A stretch of DNA of 64,000 bases from Ferrimonas senticii DSM 18821 (GCF_000422665.1 NZ_AUGM01000001.1:179352-243351); one strand, 5' to 3'. Positions 51,885 to 63,202 are shown, counted from the stretch's first letter. The notes: generated by a model not told the origin, from the sequence alone. A program made the numbers and translations.

Positions 51885-51914
51885 AAAAATCCGCTGCCAA
51901 AGCAGCGGATTTTT
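51885..51914 (+). terminator. Terminator of icd
   Basis: aaaaatccgctgc (51885-51897) with gcagcggattttt (51902-51914), 4-nt loop. Confidence 0.9.
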
Positions 51915-51931
51915 CGATTGTGGCAATAAAT

Positions 51932-51965
51932 AAAAAAGCAGACTCATTATCGAGTCTGCTTTTTT
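51932..51965. terminator. Terminator of cspD (also icd, second hairpin)
   Basis: agcagactc (51937-51945) with gagtctgct (51952-51960), extended by A and T runs on both sides, so it can work in both directions. Confidence 0.88.
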
Positions 51966-51986
51966 ACTGTCGGTCGTAGGTTCGAA

Positions 51987-52196
51987 TCAATATTCCGCGG
52001 AACGGATATTAGAAGCGTGCATCCCTTTCGGGCCGCGTTCCATCTCAAATTGCACCTCTTGACCTGCCTTCAGGGTCCGATAGCCGTCCATCTCAATGGT
52101 GGAGTAGTGCGCAAAAACGTCTTCACCGCCATCTTCAGGACAGATAAAGCCAAAGCCCTTTGCGTTGTTGAACCACTTTACTGTTCCTTGAGCCAT
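51987..52196 (-). CDS. cspD: Cold shock-like protein CspD
   Basis: 69 residues, one cold shock domain with RNP1 KGFGFICPE and RNP2 DVFAHYST. Identity to E. coli CspD is highest in MxxGTVKWFNNAKGFGFI and DGYRTLKAGQ; like CspD it is more acidic than CspA and lacks the latter's C-terminus. E. coli CspD inhibits replication in stationary phase. Divergent from clpS, as in E. coli. Confidence 0.94.
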   Translation of the reverse strand: MAQGTVKWFNNAKGFGFICPEDGGEDVFAHYSTIEMDGYRTLKAGQEVQFEMERGPKGMHASNIRSAEY

Positions 52197-52398
52197 AACC
52201 CGACTTCCTTCCTCTGAGTCCTTCCCGTGTGTCTTGTAATCATCAACCTACGCCCATATAACTTAAGTTAGACAGAGCAGCGTTGCCGGCAGTGTGTCTG
52301 CCGTGTAATACCTATTAACAAATGGATAACATCTTGGTCAAGGAATAATTGGATCTGGGTTCAATCCGCAAACGTAAACAATGGCTAAGCTTTAAACC

Positions 52399-52713
52399 AT
52401 GAGTAGGCAATTTCAACTCGACGACATCCTTGAACAAGAGCGGCAAGAACAGCGTGTAGCGCCGCCTAAACTGTATAAGGTTGTTCTTAACAACGACGAT
52501 TACACCCCAATGGAATTTGTAGTCGAAGTGTTAACAAAGTTTTTCTCGTTAAGCACCGAAAAAGCCACTGAAGTGATGCTAACGGTGCATTACAAGGGCA
52601 AAGGGATTTGCGGGGTATTCACCCGTGATATCGCTGAGACCAAGGCCGCTCAGGTAAACGATTATGCTCGCGAGCATCAGCACCCGCTGCTGTGTTCGAT
52701 TGAGCTGGCCTAA
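52399..52713 (+). CDS. clpS: ATP-dependent Clp protease adaptor ClpS
   Basis: 104 residues. [20 protein letters not shown] contains the Asn-Asp pair and the Met that line the N-degron pocket; [20 protein letters not shown] follows. ClpS delivers proteins with Leu, Phe, Tyr or Trp N-termini to ClpAP. The Leu-adding transferases encoded downstream (Aat, Bpt) make such substrates. 20 nt before clpA, in one operon. Confidence 0.97.
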   Translation: MSRQFQLDDILEQERQEQRVAPPKLYKVVLNNDDYTPMEFVVEVLTKFFSLSTEKATEVMLTVHYKGKGICGVFTRDIAETKAAQVNDYAREHQHPLLCSIELA

Positions 52714-52733
52714 TTGATAGGGGAGAGAGCGAC

Positions 52734-55016
52734 ATGCTGAACAAAGATCTGGAAGTCACGTTGAACAACGCGTTTCAACAAGCGCGTCGCAATCGCCACG
52801 AGTTTATGACCGTGGAGCACCTGCTACTGGCGCTGTTGGACAACCCGTCGGCGCAAGAAGCGTTGCTGGCTTGTGGGGCGCGATTGGACAACCTTCGCCA
52901 AGAGGTCGACCTGTTTATTGAACAGACAACGCCGCTGATCCCACAGGATGACAGTGAACGAGAAACTCAGCCAACTTTGGGTTTCCAGCGGGTGTTGCAG
53001 CGGGCGGTGTTCCATGTGCAGAGCAGCGGTCGTAATGAGGTATCTGGCGCCAACGTGTTGGTGGCGATCTTCTCTGAACAGGAGTCGCAAGCGGTTTATC
53101 TGCTGCGCAAGTCAGATGTAACACGGCTTGATGTTGTTAATTTCATTGCCCACGGCGTATCTAAAAAAGAGGGCGGCGATGATAACGACGCCCAAGAAGA
53201 TAACGAGCACGACAGCGGCAGCATCTCGATGGACAAACCCGAGGAGGGGGGCGAGCGCTTAGAAAACTTCGCCACCAACCTCAACAAGCAAGCGAAGCAA
53301 GGGCAGATCGATCCGTTGATTGGCCGCGAACACGAAGTGGAACGCACCGTGCAGGTGCTTTGCCGTCGTCGCAAAAACAATCCACTGCTGGTTGGCGAAG
53401 CGGGCGTTGGTAAAACCGCCATCGCGGAGGGATTGGCTTACCGCATTGTTAACGACGACGTGCCAGAGGTGATGGCCGATTGCACCATCTACAGCCTGGA
53501 TATGGGGGCGCTGCTGGCGGGCACTAAGTATCGCGGTGATTTCGAAAAGCGCTTCAAAGCGGTGTTAAAGCAGCTACAAAAAGATCCCAAAGCGGTGCTG
53601 TTTATCGATGAGATCCATACCATCGTTGGTGCCGGTGCGGCCTCTGGTGGGATGATGGATGCCTCCAACTTGCTTAAGCCGTTATTGTCCTCTGGCAAAC
53701 TGCGCTGCGTCGGTTCGACCACCTATCAGGAATACCAAGGGATCTTTGAAAAAGATCGCGCTTTGGCACGGCGCTTCCAAAAAATCGATGTGCCGGAGCC
53801 AAGCGTGGCGGAAACCACCCAAATTTTGATGGGACTTAAGAGCCGCTACGAAGAGCACCATCAGGTACGCTACACCCAAGCGGCGATGAACGCTGCGGCG
53901 CGCCTATCGGACAAACACATCAATGACCGTCATCTGCCCGACAAAGCCATCGATGTGATCGATGAAGCGGGTGCACGGATGGCGATGCTGCCGCCGTCGA
54001 AACGTAAAAAGACGATTTCGGTCAGTGACATTGAAGAGATCGTTGCCAAGATAGCGCGGATCCCAGCTAAGTCGGTATCGGCCACCGACAAAGAGGTGTT
54101 GGAGAATCTTGACCGCAACCTGAAGATGGTGGTGTTTGGCCAAGATCCAGCCATCGATGCGCTCACTTCGGCGATTCGTTTGTCACGCAGTGGCCTTGGT
54201 AACGAAGGCAAGCCGGTCGGTAGCTTCCTGTTTGCTGGCCCAACTGGGGTTGGTAAAACGGAGGTAACCCAGCAACTGGCGCGGCAATTAGGGGTCGAGC
54301 TTATCCGCTTCGATATGTCCGAGTATATGGAGCGCCACAGTGTCAGTCGCTTGGTAGGGGCGCCTCCTGGTTACGTTGGCTACGATCAGGGCGGTCAGTT
54401 GACCGACGCGGTGCTGAAACACCCGCACTCAGTGGTGCTGCTAGATGAAATTGAGAAGGCCCATAGCGACGTCTATAACCTGCTGCTGCAGGTGATGGAT
54501 CACGGCACCTTGACCGACAACAACGGCCGCAAGGCGGATTTTCGCAATGTCACCTTGGTGATGACCACTAACGCCGGCGTACAGGAAACCGTGCGCCAAT
54601 CGATAGGCTTTAAGCAGCAAGACAGTAGCTTTGATGCGATGGCCGAGATCAACAAGGTATTTACCCCAGAGTTCCGCAACCGCTTGGATGGCATTATCTG
54701 GTTCAATCACCTAGATATGTCGGTGATTGCTAAAGTGGTCGACAAGTTCTTGGTGGAACTGCAAGCGCAGTTGGATGGGCGCGGGGTACAACTGGAGGTG
54801 TCTGCCGAGGCGCGGTTGTGGCTGGCAGAAAAGGGTTACGATCGCAATATGGGCGCGCGGCCGATGTCGCGGGTGGTGCAAGAGGAGATCAAAAAGCCGA
54901 TGGCCAACGAAATCCTATTTGGCCGCTTGCAAAAGGGCGGTAACGTGCAGATCGACATGGTCGATGGCAAGCTTAGCTTCGATTATGGCGAGGCCAAGGC
55001 ACCAGCCAACGCGTAA
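52734..55016 (+). CDS. clpA: ATP-dependent Clp protease ATP-binding subunit ClpA
   Basis: 760 residues. N-terminal Clp repeats (about 1-145) that bind ClpS, an acidic linker ([14 protein letters not shown]), AAA-1 with Walker [16 protein letters not shown] and Walker [14 protein letters not shown]-2 with [15 protein letters not shown] and [11 protein letters not shown], and the C-terminal D2 small domain with [19 protein letters not shown]. Hexameric unfoldase that feeds ClpP. Its ribosome site gggagag lies within the 20-nt gap after clpS. Confidence 0.97.
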   Translation: MLNKDLEVTLNNAFQQARRNRHEFMTVEHLLLALLDNPSAQEALLACGARLDNLRQEVDLFIEQTTPLIPQDDSERETQPTLGFQRVLQRAVFHVQSSGRNEVSGANVLVAIFSEQESQAVYLLRKSDVTRLDVVNFIAHGVSKKEGGDDNDAQEDNEHDSGSISMDKPEEGGERLENFATNLNKQAKQGQIDPLIGREHEVERTVQVLCRRRKNNPLLVGEAGVGKTAIAEGLAYRIVNDDVPEVMADCTIYSLDMGALLAGTKYRGDFEKRFKAVLKQLQKDPKAVLFIDEIHTIVGAGAASGGMMDASNLLKPLLSSGKLRCVGSTTYQEYQGIFEKDRALARRFQKIDVPEPSVAETTQILMGLKSRYEEHHQVRYTQAAMNAAARLSDKHINDRHLPDKAIDVIDEAGARMAMLPPSKRKKTISVSDIEEIVAKIARIPAKSVSATDKEVLENLDRNLKMVVFGQDPAIDALTSAIRLSRSGLGNEGKPVGSFLFAGPTGVGKTEVTQQLARQLGVELIRFDMSEYMERHSVSRLVGAPPGYVGYDQGGQLTDAVLKHPHSVVLLDEIEKAHSDVYNLLLQVMDHGTLTDNNGRKADFRNVTLVMTTNAGVQETVRQSIGFKQQDSSFDAMAEINKVFTPEFRNRLDGIIWFNHLDMSVIAKVVDKFLVELQAQLDGRGVQLEVSAEARLWLAEKGYDRNMGARPMSRVVQEEIKKPMANEILFGRLQKGGNVQIDMVDGKLSFDYGEAKAPANA

Positions 55017-55035
55017 ACACTCGTAAATAACCATC

Positions 55036-55062
55036 AAAAAACCGGCAGCGATGCCGGTTTTA
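55036..55062 (+). terminator. First terminator of clpSA
   Basis: aaaccggca (55039-55047) with tgccggttt (55052-55060), preceded by A and followed by T. Confidence 0.85.
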
Positions 55063-55081
55063 CTTTATTTAAAGTAGAGAC

Positions 55082-55114
55082 AAAAAAGCCCGAAGCTTAG
55101 CTTCGGGCTTTTTT
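55082..55114. terminator. Bidirectional terminator between clpA and infA
   Basis: aaaaaagcccgaagc (55082-55096) is fully complementary to gcttcgggctttttt (55100-55114), 3-nt loop. Confidence 0.93.
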
Positions 55115-55127
55115 GTGGCAGAGCCGA

Positions 55128-55388
<261 letters not shown>

Positions 55389-55407
55389 TCATGCCGCAAT
55401 TGGCCGC

Positions 55408-56112
55408 TTAAGTAAAGGAATCATCCTGCCAGCGTGTGCCGTCAAAGCGTTGTAGCGGCTGAAATTCCGATTTATAGGCCATCTTACGGCAGGCATCGAT
55501 CTGATAACCCAAATAGAGGAAGTCGCGCTTAAGTCGCTTGGCCACTTCAATCTGCTCTAGGATTGCCCGTTTGCCCAGCGAGCGCGCCGCCATGGTTGGC
55601 TCAAAGAAGGTGTAGGTTGCTGAAAGGCCGGTAAGCAGCAGATCGGTAACGGCGACGGCCACCAATTGCTGGTCTATTCGACCCTCAATGTAGAGTACCG
55701 GCAACTGTTTGCTCATTAAAAATTGGTCGAACTGCTGGTTGCTTGGGGGGTACATGCTGCCATCTTGGTGGCGGCCACTGATGTAGCGATGGTACAGGCT
55801 GCGATAATCGCTTTGTGGTTCATCTTTCAGCGACCACACCACATCGCGGTTTTTACTGATAATCCGTTTTTGCGAGCGACTGGGTTGAAAACGCTGCACC
55901 GGCAGTCGCAGTGGCACACAGGCGCGGCACTCTTGGCAGTGGGGACGGTAGATCTGATCGCCAGAGCGGCGAAAACCCAGTTCCAATAACTGTTCAAACT
56001 GAACCACATCAATAGGTTGACAGCACAGCAGCAGTGTTTCGCTTTTATCCGGCAAATAGCTGCAAGGGAAACTGCTACTTAAACCGATTTTTATCTGTTG
56101 TTGCTTAGACAT
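55408..56112 (-). CDS. bpt: Aspartate/glutamate leucyltransferase (Bpt, ATE family)
   Basis: 234 residues. N-terminal Fe-S/zinc-like Cys set in CSYLPDKSE and RPHCQECRACVPLRLPV, then the GNAT-like transferase part with ISGRHQDGSMYPPS and LGKRAILEQIEVAKRL. The bacterial Bpt form adds Leu to proteins that begin with Asp or Glu, making them ClpS substrates. It overlaps aat by 8 bp, so the two transferases of the N-degron pathway form one operon beside clpSA. Confidence 0.93.
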   Translation of the reverse strand: MSKQQQIKIGLSSSFPCSYLPDKSETLLLCCQPIDVVQFEQLLELGFRRSGDQIYRPHCQECRACVPLRLPVQRFQPSRSQKRIISKNRDVVWSLKDEPQSDYRSLYHRYISGRHQDGSMYPPSNQQFDQFLMSKQLPVLYIEGRIDQQLVAVAVTDLLLTGLSATYTFFEPTMAARSLGKRAILEQIEVAKRLKRDFLYLGYQIDACRKMAYKSEFQPLQRFDGTRWQDDSFT

Positions 56113-56812
56113 CGATGCGACGGATCCCTAATGATGGCCAGACGATATCATGGTCACGAAGCGTGTGCAGTTGCGCTAAAAACTGCTGGCGACTAATGAC
56201 GGTTGCCCCCAACGAATTTAGATGAGGATTCTCAATTTGGGCATCAATTAACCGCACCCCAAGTTGATTGGCGTGTTGCCCAAGCAGATAGATCGCCAGT
56301 TTTGAGGCACCAGTTTGCCGATGAAACATCGATTCACCACAAAACACCCCGCCGACGGCAACCCCATAGAGCCCACCAATCAGTTCTTCGCCGTCCCAGA
56401 TCTCCAGCGAATGGGCAACCCCCTGTTGGTGCAGTTGCCAATAGGCTTGCTGCATCGGCGCACAAATCCAGGTACCAGCTTGGCTGGCTCGTGGCTCGGC
56501 GCAGCCTCGCATCACCTCATTAAAGGCTTGGTTGATGCTGTAGCGATATTGCCGTTTGCGGGCCAAACGGCGGCTGGAGCGTGACAGGTGGATTGTTTGT
56601 GGGTCGAACACCGCGCGCTCGGCCGGACACCACCACAGGATCGGATCACCGACATTAAACCAAGGAAAAATCCCCTGACGATAAGCGCTGATCAGCCGAG
56701 TTGGTGACAGATCGCCACCAACGGCTAACAGTCCGTCAGGATCGGTGAGCGCCAGTTCGTGGCTTGGAAATCCACCATTATGAAGATCGAGGTATTGTTG
56801 CGGCTGCAGCAT
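56105..56812 (-). CDS. aat: Leucyl/phenylalanyl-tRNA-protein transferase
   Basis: 235 residues, E. coli Aat length. Signature segments: FPWFNVGDPILWWCPAERAVF, TWICAPMQQAYWQLHQQGVAHSLEIW (quoted in part as TWICAPMQQAYWQLH), and the tRNA/substrate core GGVFCGESMFHRQTGASK. It attaches Leu or Phe to proteins that start with Lys or Arg, which ClpS then recognises. First gene of the aat-bpt operon. Divergent from the slyB-like gene. Confidence 0.95.
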   Translation of the reverse strand: MLQPQQYLDLHNGGFPSHELALTDPDGLLAVGGDLSPTRLISAYRQGIFPWFNVGDPILWWCPAERAVFDPQTIHLSRSSRRLARKRQYRYSINQAFNEVMRGCAEPRASQAGTWICAPMQQAYWQLHQQGVAHSLEIWDGEELIGGLYGVAVGGVFCGESMFHRQTGASKLAIYLLGQHANQLGVRLIDAQIENPHLNSLGATVISRQQFLAQLHTLRDHDIVWPSLGIRRIDV

Positions 56813-56860
56813 GGTATTCTAACTATCAACGCCAAAGGCAGGTTCTACAGGAGAGATGGT

Positions 56861-57349
56861 ATGACAAAGGTTATCCGCTCGATAGTTATCATGGCACTAT
56901 TTTTGGTATCGGCAACCGCAGCAACCTACGCGAATGCCGCAATCCCGCGCAACCAAGCGGTGCCGGTGCAGAAGGTTGAATATGGTGAGGTGATCTCGGT
57001 ACGGCAAGTTGATGTTGAGGAGATCCGGCGCGACCAATATTCCGGTTGGAAGACCTTCGGTGGCGCCGTACTTGGTGGGGTAATTGGTCACCAATTTGGT
57101 GGTGGCAGTGGCCAAGATGTGGCGACGGTACTGGGTGCTCTTGCTGGGGCAGGAATTGCTAATCGCCACAGCCCATCGCAGCAAGTGGTGGTGCAGCAGT
57201 TGGATGAACTGCTGATCCGCTTGGAGAGCGATGGTAGCCAACTTATGGTGCTGCAGCAGCGTGACGCTGGCATGCGCTTTAGCAGCGGTAACACCGTCAG
57301 AGTGGTTTACCTGCAGGGTGGGCAAGTGCGGGTAGACCGGGCGATGTAG
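56861..57349 (+). CDS. SlyB-like glycine-zipper envelope protein
   Basis: 162 residues from ATG 56861 with a caggaga site. Signal peptide MALFLVSATAATYANA without a lipobox Cys at the cut, unlike SlyB lipoprotein proper. Glycine zipper FGGAVLGGVIGHQFGGGSG and ATVLGALAGAGIANR in the middle, of the type that packs in outer-membrane SlyB/Pal-like proteins; C-terminal beta-rich part VVYLQGGQVRVDRAM is the usual SlyB-family tail. Role unknown, envelope stability suspected. Single gene inserted between aat and cydC. Confidence 0.82.
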   Translation: MTKVIRSIVIMALFLVSATAATYANAAIPRNQAVPVQKVEYGEVISVRQVDVEEIRRDQYSGWKTFGGAVLGGVIGHQFGGGSGQDVATVLGALAGAGIANRHSPSQQVVVQQLDELLIRLESDGSQLMVLQQRDAGMRFSSGNTVRVVYLQGGQVRVDRAM

Positions 57350-57370
57350 CGGTTAACCCCTGCAATAAAA

Positions 57371-57397
57371 AACGGGATCAGTTGCTGATCCCGTTGT
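57371..57397. terminator. Terminator between the slyB-like gene and cydC
   Basis: aacgggatcag (57371-57381) with ctgatcccgtt (57385-57395); runs of A before and T/G after allow use by both convergent genes. Confidence 0.85.
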
Positions 57398-57413
57398 TGT
57401 TGGTAGTGATGCC

Positions 57414-59087
57414 CTACAGCGGTTGCAGAGTGCCGTTCTCCATTTGATAAACGCTATCCATCTTTGCCAGTGCGGCGGGTTTATGGGTGACGTAGAGAAT
57501 GCTGCGCTGCGGCTGGTTGTCGATAAGCTCAGCGATAATTGCGGCCTCAGTGCTGTCGTCCAAGCCTTCGGTTGGCTCGTCTAACAGCAGCAGAGGGGCA
57601 GGGTGCAGCAGGGCGCGAGCCAACCCCAAGCGGCGTTGTTCGCCGCCACTCAACTGCCGGCCGCCATCACCAAGCCACTGATTTAAGCCATCGCCTTTTA
57701 ACAGCCCGTGCAGCTGCACTTGCTCAAGCACCGCGGTTAACTGTTGATCGCTCGCCGCTGGGTTGGCAATGCGCAAGTTGTTGGCAAGTGAATCATTAAA
57801 TACATGTACCCGTTGGCTAACCACGGTGATCATCTGCCGCAATGCAGTTTGTGAATAAGCGGCAATGGCCTCGCCGGCGAGGTTAATGGTGCCAGCGCTA
57901 GCATCCAACTCCCGGGTTAGTAGTTGCAGCAGCGTTGATTTACCGCAGCCGGTTTGCCCCACCAGCGCCACCTTCTCACCAGGCTTGATGGTTAGGTTAA
58001 CCTCGACAAGTACCGGCTCTGGATTGTGCTGATAGGAAAATTGCAGTTGCTGGATCTGCAGTTCAAACTGATTGCAGGCCGCAAGCGTGCCAAATTGCAG
58101 CTGATCCGGTTGTTGCAATACTTGGTTTAAGCGGCTGGCTGCGGTGGCGGTGTGGCCCAGATGTTGAAACGCCCCCGCGGCGGGTGCTATCGCCTCAAGG
58201 CTGGCCATGGTAGCGAACACGACCAGCGCCAGCAGCGGTCCAACCGCGTTATCGGCAGCAAACGCTTGGTAGCCAAGTACCAGCAACGCCAGTACCAGAT
58301 AGCTGTTGCAGAGGATCATCAACCCTTGTGACAAGCCGGTCAGGCTGGCCATCCGTCGCTGTTGACTAATCAGCTGTGTTTCGCTGCTGGAGATCCGCGC
58401 CAACTGCTTGTCGATGCCGGCAAACACTCGCAGTTCATTATGACCTTGCAGGTAATCAAGCAGATGTTGTCGAAGCTGTTGCTGTTCGTTGGCAACGGCG
58501 CGACTGGGGGCTTGGCCAAGTCGATAAAACACCACTGGCACAGTCAGCAGCAACAGGCTTAGGACGATAAACAGCACTAGCCCGGCCGTGGCAGCGAAGT
58601 AGCCGACCAAAGCACTGACAAAGACAATGGTGACTGCCGCGGCGATCATTGGCGTCACTAGCCGCAGGTAGATGTGATCGAGGGCATCGATGTCCGCCAC
58701 CATCCGATTGAGCAGATCTCCTTGGCGCAGTTGCCCTAGCTGCTGGCTTCGTTGCGGCGCCAGTTTGCGGAAAAACCATCCACGTAGATTGGCAAGCAGC
58801 CGAAAGGTGGCATCGTGACTTACCACCCGTTCACACCAACGAAACGCGGTACGGGCCACCGATAGCCCCCGCACGGCGCCAGCGGGCAACAGATAGTTAA
58901 AATCGGCACTGCGGGTGATCCACAGTGCAGCGGCGGCGGTGGCACTGATAAACCAGCCGGATACCGACAGCAGGCCGATGGATGCCAGCAGAGTTAAAAT
59001 TGCCAGGCCCAGCCCCAACGCCATCCGCCGCCACTGTTGGCGGTAGAGGTGTAAAAATGGCCGTAGTTGCAGAAACAGTTCAGCCAT
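57414..59087 (-). CDS. cydC: Cysteine/glutathione exporter ABC subunit CydC
   Basis: 557 residues: six-helix transmembrane domain (about 1-320) and one nucleotide-binding domain with Walker A GQTGCGKSTLLQLL, signature LSGGEQRRLGLARALL and Walker B LLLLDEPTEGLD. Heterodimer with CydD that moves glutathione and cysteine to the periplasm and is needed to assemble cytochrome bd. Overlaps cydD by 8 bp, as translationally coupled partner. Confidence 0.95.
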   Translation of the reverse strand: MAELFLQLRPFLHLYRQQWRRMALGLGLAILTLLASIGLLSVSGWFISATAAAALWITRSADFNYLLPAGAVRGLSVARTAFRWCERVVSHDATFRLLANLRGWFFRKLAPQRSQQLGQLRQGDLLNRMVADIDALDHIYLRLVTPMIAAAVTIVFVSALVGYFAATAGLVLFIVLSLLLLTVPVVFYRLGQAPSRAVANEQQQLRQHLLDYLQGHNELRVFAGIDKQLARISSSETQLISQQRRMASLTGLSQGLMILCNSYLVLALLVLGYQAFAADNAVGPLLALVVFATMASLEAIAPAAGAFQHLGHTATAASRLNQVLQQPDQLQFGTLAACNQFELQIQQLQFSYQHNPEPVLVEVNLTIKPGEKVALVGQTGCGKSTLLQLLTRELDASAGTINLAGEAIAAYSQTALRQMITVVSQRVHVFNDSLANNLRIANPAASDQQLTAVLEQVQLHGLLKGDGLNQWLGDGGRQLSGGEQRRLGLARALLHPAPLLLLDEPTEGLDDSTEAAIIAELIDNQPQRSILYVTHKPAALAKMDSVYQMENGTLQPL

Positions 59088-60774
59088 GGTGTGGCTCCTC
59101 GGCTGGGATCAGCGTTAAGCGCTGATCCGCTTGTTGTAGTTGTCCCTGACGGTGACTGATGATCAACGCCGTACGCCCCTTGGCAAACTGCGCCAGAGTC
59201 TGCTGCACTGCCTGTTCGCTGGCACCATCGAGGCTCGCCGTTGGCTCATCCAATAGCACTAGCGGTGCGGGCTTTAATAGCATTCGGGCTAAGGCAATTC
59301 GCTGTGCTTGACCCACCGACAGGCCAGTGCTGCCATCACCCACTTGGTAATCGAGCTGTTGCGGCAACTGGCGCACAAATTCCGCAGCATGGGCGCGCTC
59401 TAACGCTTGCCACAGCTGGTTGTCATCGGCATCGGCTTTGGCCAATAGTAAGTTGTGCCTGATGCTGGTGCTCTGCAAATTGGGGTTTTGGCCAAGCCAA
59501 GTCAGATGCTCAAGTAGCCATGCTCGGTCAAGTTGCTGCACCTCATCACCGTTGATGGTCAAGCTGCCTTGGTAGGGCAAGGTGCCCATCAGCGCATTTA
59601 CAAGCGAACTTTTACCGGCGCCGGTGACGCCGGCAACGGCCAGTGAATCACCGCTGTTCAGAACAAAACTGATGGGCGCCGTTAGCGGGGTACCGTTGAC
59701 ACTTTGCACTACTAGGTTGTCAGCTCGAATGGCGATCTGTGTCGCCGCCGCAGGGCGCAGTCGCTGGCTGTCGTCGGCTTCGTCAATCTGCATAAATTGC
59801 TGCAGTTGTTCAGCGGCACCAACGGCTTCGGCTTTGGCGTGGTAGTAGGCGCCAAGATCACGAAATGGTTGGAAAAACTCAGGTGCTAAAAACAGCACTA
59901 ATAGGCCACTGAAGAGGGTGACGCCACGATCATAATGACCAAAGTTAAGTTCACCAAGGTAGCTAAAACCGAAGTACACCGCGATTAAGGCGATCGATAT
60001 CGAGGCGAAGAACTCCAGCACCGCCGAGGAGAGAAACGCCATCCGCAATACTTCCATGGTGCGCACCCGAAATAGCTCGGAAGCGCGATCCATCTTACTG
60101 GCTTCTGCCTCTATGCGGTCGTACTGACGAATCGTCGACAGACCGGTTAATCGGTCAAGAAAGTGACCAGACAGTCGTTCCAATGCCATAAAGTTGCGCT
60201 TATTGGCATCGGCTGCGCCCATCCCCACTAGCGCCATAAACACAATGGTCAGTGGCGCAGTGCATACGAAGACGATGACTGCTGCCCAGTTGGTCGGCAA
60301 AATCAGTAGCACAATCGCCAGCGGAATGATCATCACCAACCGCATCTGCACCAGATAACGACTGTAGTAATCGTTGAGTTTTTCCACCTGCTCAAACAGC
60401 ACCGTAGTCCAACTGCCACTGTTGCGGGTGGCAATGTAACCGGGACCTAGGCGGGCGATTTTTTGCAGTAGTTGCCGCCGTAGGTGTTGGCGAATGGTGG
60501 CGCCGGCAGTAAAGCCAAAATGCTCTTTTGCCCACAAGCTTAGGGCGCGAAATGGGACCAATGCTGCAAGTGCGATCAGATTGGGATAGAACTGCTCAAG
60601 TGGCTGTTTATCGATAATTAACCCGTGCAACATGGCGGCAAGCAGCCACGCTTGCAAGACAATCATTAAGGCGTTGAAGCTGCCGGCAACAACCGACAGC
60701 AGCAGGTAGCGACGGCCTAAATAGGCGTGCTGTTTGAGCCAGCGCAAGTTGCGCTGTTGGGCGTGTTTATCCAT
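59080..60774 (-). CDS. cydD: Cysteine/glutathione exporter ABC subunit CydD
   Basis: 564 residues with the same ABC exporter layout: membrane domain, Walker A GVTGAGKSSLVNALMG, signature LSVGQAQRIALARMLL and Walker B PLVLLDEPTASLD. The signature has Val where LSGGQ has its first Gly, an asymmetry often seen in one half of heterodimers. First gene of cydDC; starts right after the trxB terminator. Confidence 0.95.
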   Translation of the reverse strand: MDKHAQQRNLRWLKQHAYLGRRYLLLSVVAGSFNALMIVLQAWLLAAMLHGLIIDKQPLEQFYPNLIALAALVPFRALSLWAKEHFGFTAGATIRQHLRRQLLQKIARLGPGYIATRNSGSWTTVLFEQVEKLNDYYSRYLVQMRLVMIIPLAIVLLILPTNWAAVIVFVCTAPLTIVFMALVGMGAADANKRNFMALERLSGHFLDRLTGLSTIRQYDRIEAEASKMDRASELFRVRTMEVLRMAFLSSAVLEFFASISIALIAVYFGFSYLGELNFGHYDRGVTLFSGLLVLFLAPEFFQPFRDLGAYYHAKAEAVGAAEQLQQFMQIDEADDSQRLRPAAATQIAIRADNLVVQSVNGTPLTAPISFVLNSGDSLAVAGVTGAGKSSLVNALMGTLPYQGSLTINGDEVQQLDRAWLLEHLTWLGQNPNLQSTSIRHNLLLAKADADDNQLWQALERAHAAEFVRQLPQQLDYQVGDGSTGLSVGQAQRIALARMLLKPAPLVLLDEPTASLDGASEQAVQQTLAQFAKGRTALIISHRQGQLQQADQRLTLIPAEEPHHG

Positions 60775-60781
60775 ACAAAAT

Positions 60782-60799
60782 CGGGGGCCGAAGCCCCCG
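60782..60799 (-). terminator. Terminator of trxB
   Basis: cgggggc (60782-60788) with gcccccg (60793-60799); on the minus strand the loop is ttcg and a T-containing tail follows. It lies only 8 nt before the cydD start, so cydDC must have its own promoter inside trxB or rely on read-through. Confidence 0.8.
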
Positions 60800-60822
60800 T
60801 TATCTAAGACCGAAATTAACGG

Positions 60823-61785
<963 letters not shown>

Positions 61786-61841
61786 TTACTCCGTAGTTCG
61801 ATTGGCATGGCTGGATTGTAAGGAAAAGCCCTAATAAAAGG

Positions 61842-61863
61842 AACGGGAGCAAGGGCTCCCGTT
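61842..61863 (-). terminator. Terminator of ald
   Basis: aacgggagc (61842-61850) with gctcccgtt (61855-61863); read on the minus strand a T-rich tail follows (ttccttttatt). Confidence 0.82.
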
Positions 61864-61903
61864 TTATCGATAAAAGCGATAAGGCTGATAGCTGTGCTCT
61901 GCT

Positions 61904-63019
61904 TTAGGCCAGCGCCGCCTGTGCCGTTACAAACGGGTAGTTCAGCGCTTCGGCGACCTCTTTACAGGTGACCTGACCGGCAATGACGTTGAGGCCGTTA
62001 AGCAGATGTTGGTCGTCCAGCAACGCTTGGCGATAGCCTTTTTCCGCTAAGGCGATGATGTAGGGGAGGGTGGCGTTATTCAGGGCAAAGGTGGAGGTGC
62101 GTGGCACCGCACCTGGCATGTTGGCCACACAGTAGTGAACCACCTCATCAACCAGATAAACCGGATCTTGATGGGTTGTGGCTTTCGAGGTTTCGGCGCA
62201 GCCGCCTTGGTCAATGGCGACATCAACGATAGCCGCGCCAGGCTTCATCTGGCGAACGTGCTCGCGGGTGATTAGCTTTGGCGCCGCAGCGCCGGGAATC
62301 AATACGCCACCGATCACCAAGTCGGCTTCGATAATGTGTTTTTCGAGCGCTTCTGCGGTGGAATAGATCACCTTAGCGCGATTCTCAAATTGGGCATTAA
62401 GCGCACGCAGCACATTAACGTTGCGATCCAAGATGGTGACATCGGCCCCCATACCAACTGCCATCAATGCCGCGTTACGTCCAACCATGCCGCCGCCAAC
62501 AATCACTACCTTGGCGGGTTCGACCCCGGGAACACCACCTAATAGCATGCCGCGGCCTTGATTGGACTTCTCCAGCGCTTGCGCTCCGGCTTGAATCGAC
62601 ATCCGCCCAGCCACTTCAGACATTGGTGCCAGTAATGGCAAACCGCCGTTGTTGTCGGTGACGGTTTCATAGGCGATGCACACCGCGCCACTGTTGACCA
62701 AGTCTTCGGTTTGCGGTGCGTCTGGGGCGAGGTGAAGGTAGGTAAATAGGATCTGCTCTGGGCGCAGCATCTTGCGTTCGATCGCCTGTGGTTCTTTGAC
62801 CTTGACGATCATCTCGGCGTTGGCAAACACTGTGGCAGCGTCTACGGCGATTTCAGCACCGGCGTCCAGGTAATCTTGATCGCTACAGCCAATGCCAATC
62901 CCAGCTTGGGTTTCGACGATGACTCGGTGGCCTCGTTGGGTCAATTCACGCACGCTCGCTGGCACCATGCCGACTCGATACTCGTGGTTTTTGATCTCTT
63001 TTGGTACGCCTAAAATCAT
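61904..63019 (-). CDS. ald: Alanine dehydrogenase
   Basis: 371 residues from ATG 63019, matching the usual family start MxxGVPKEIKNHEYRVG; an ATG three codons earlier (63028) is possible. Substrate Arg15 and Lys in IVKVKEPQAIE, catalytic His in FTYLHLAPD, and NAD motif VVIVGGGMVGRNAALMAVGM. It interconverts L-alanine and pyruvate with NAD. Divergent from lrp; alanine is an Lrp effector, so Lrp control of ald is likely, as is known in other bacteria. Confidence 0.95.
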   Translation of the reverse strand: MILGVPKEIKNHEYRVGMVPASVRELTQRGHRVIVETQAGIGIGCSDQDYLDAGAEIAVDAATVFANAEMIVKVKEPQAIERKMLRPEQILFTYLHLAPDAPQTEDLVNSGAVCIAYETVTDNNGGLPLLAPMSEVAGRMSIQAGAQALEKSNQGRGMLLGGVPGVEPAKVVIVGGGMVGRNAALMAVGMGADVTILDRNVNVLRALNAQFENRAKVIYSTAEALEKHIIEADLVIGGVLIPGAAAPKLITREHVRQMKPGAAIVDVAIDQGGCAETSKATTHQDPVYLVDEVVHYCVANMPGAVPRTSTFALNNATLPYIIALAEKGYRQALLDDQHLLNGLNVIAGQVTCKEVAEALNYPFVTAQAALA

Positions 63020-63090
63020 CGCTAGCATCCTGCCTTTTAGTGTTCGTTATCGGTATGTGACTGCTTGGGGTAATTTTTGTGATGTTTTAC

Positions 63091-63118
63091 TTGGTGTTAG
63101 CAGCGAAATCAGTATAAT
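63091..63118 (+). promoter_or_regulatory. Probable lrp promoter
   Basis: ttggtg (63091-63096) and tataat (63113-63118) with 16-bp spacing, followed by an AT-rich, partly palindromic leader (tatatttgcgtatatac) before the lrp start at 63203. The leader would be about 78 nt and could hold Lrp autoregulatory sites. Confidence 0.6.
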
Positions 63119-63202
63119 CAGCGTTGGGGAGCATTTCCCTCACTATATTTGCGTATATACGGAACTTTATACTGCTGCCACTTAAAGCCTAAGGAAGTTA
63201 AT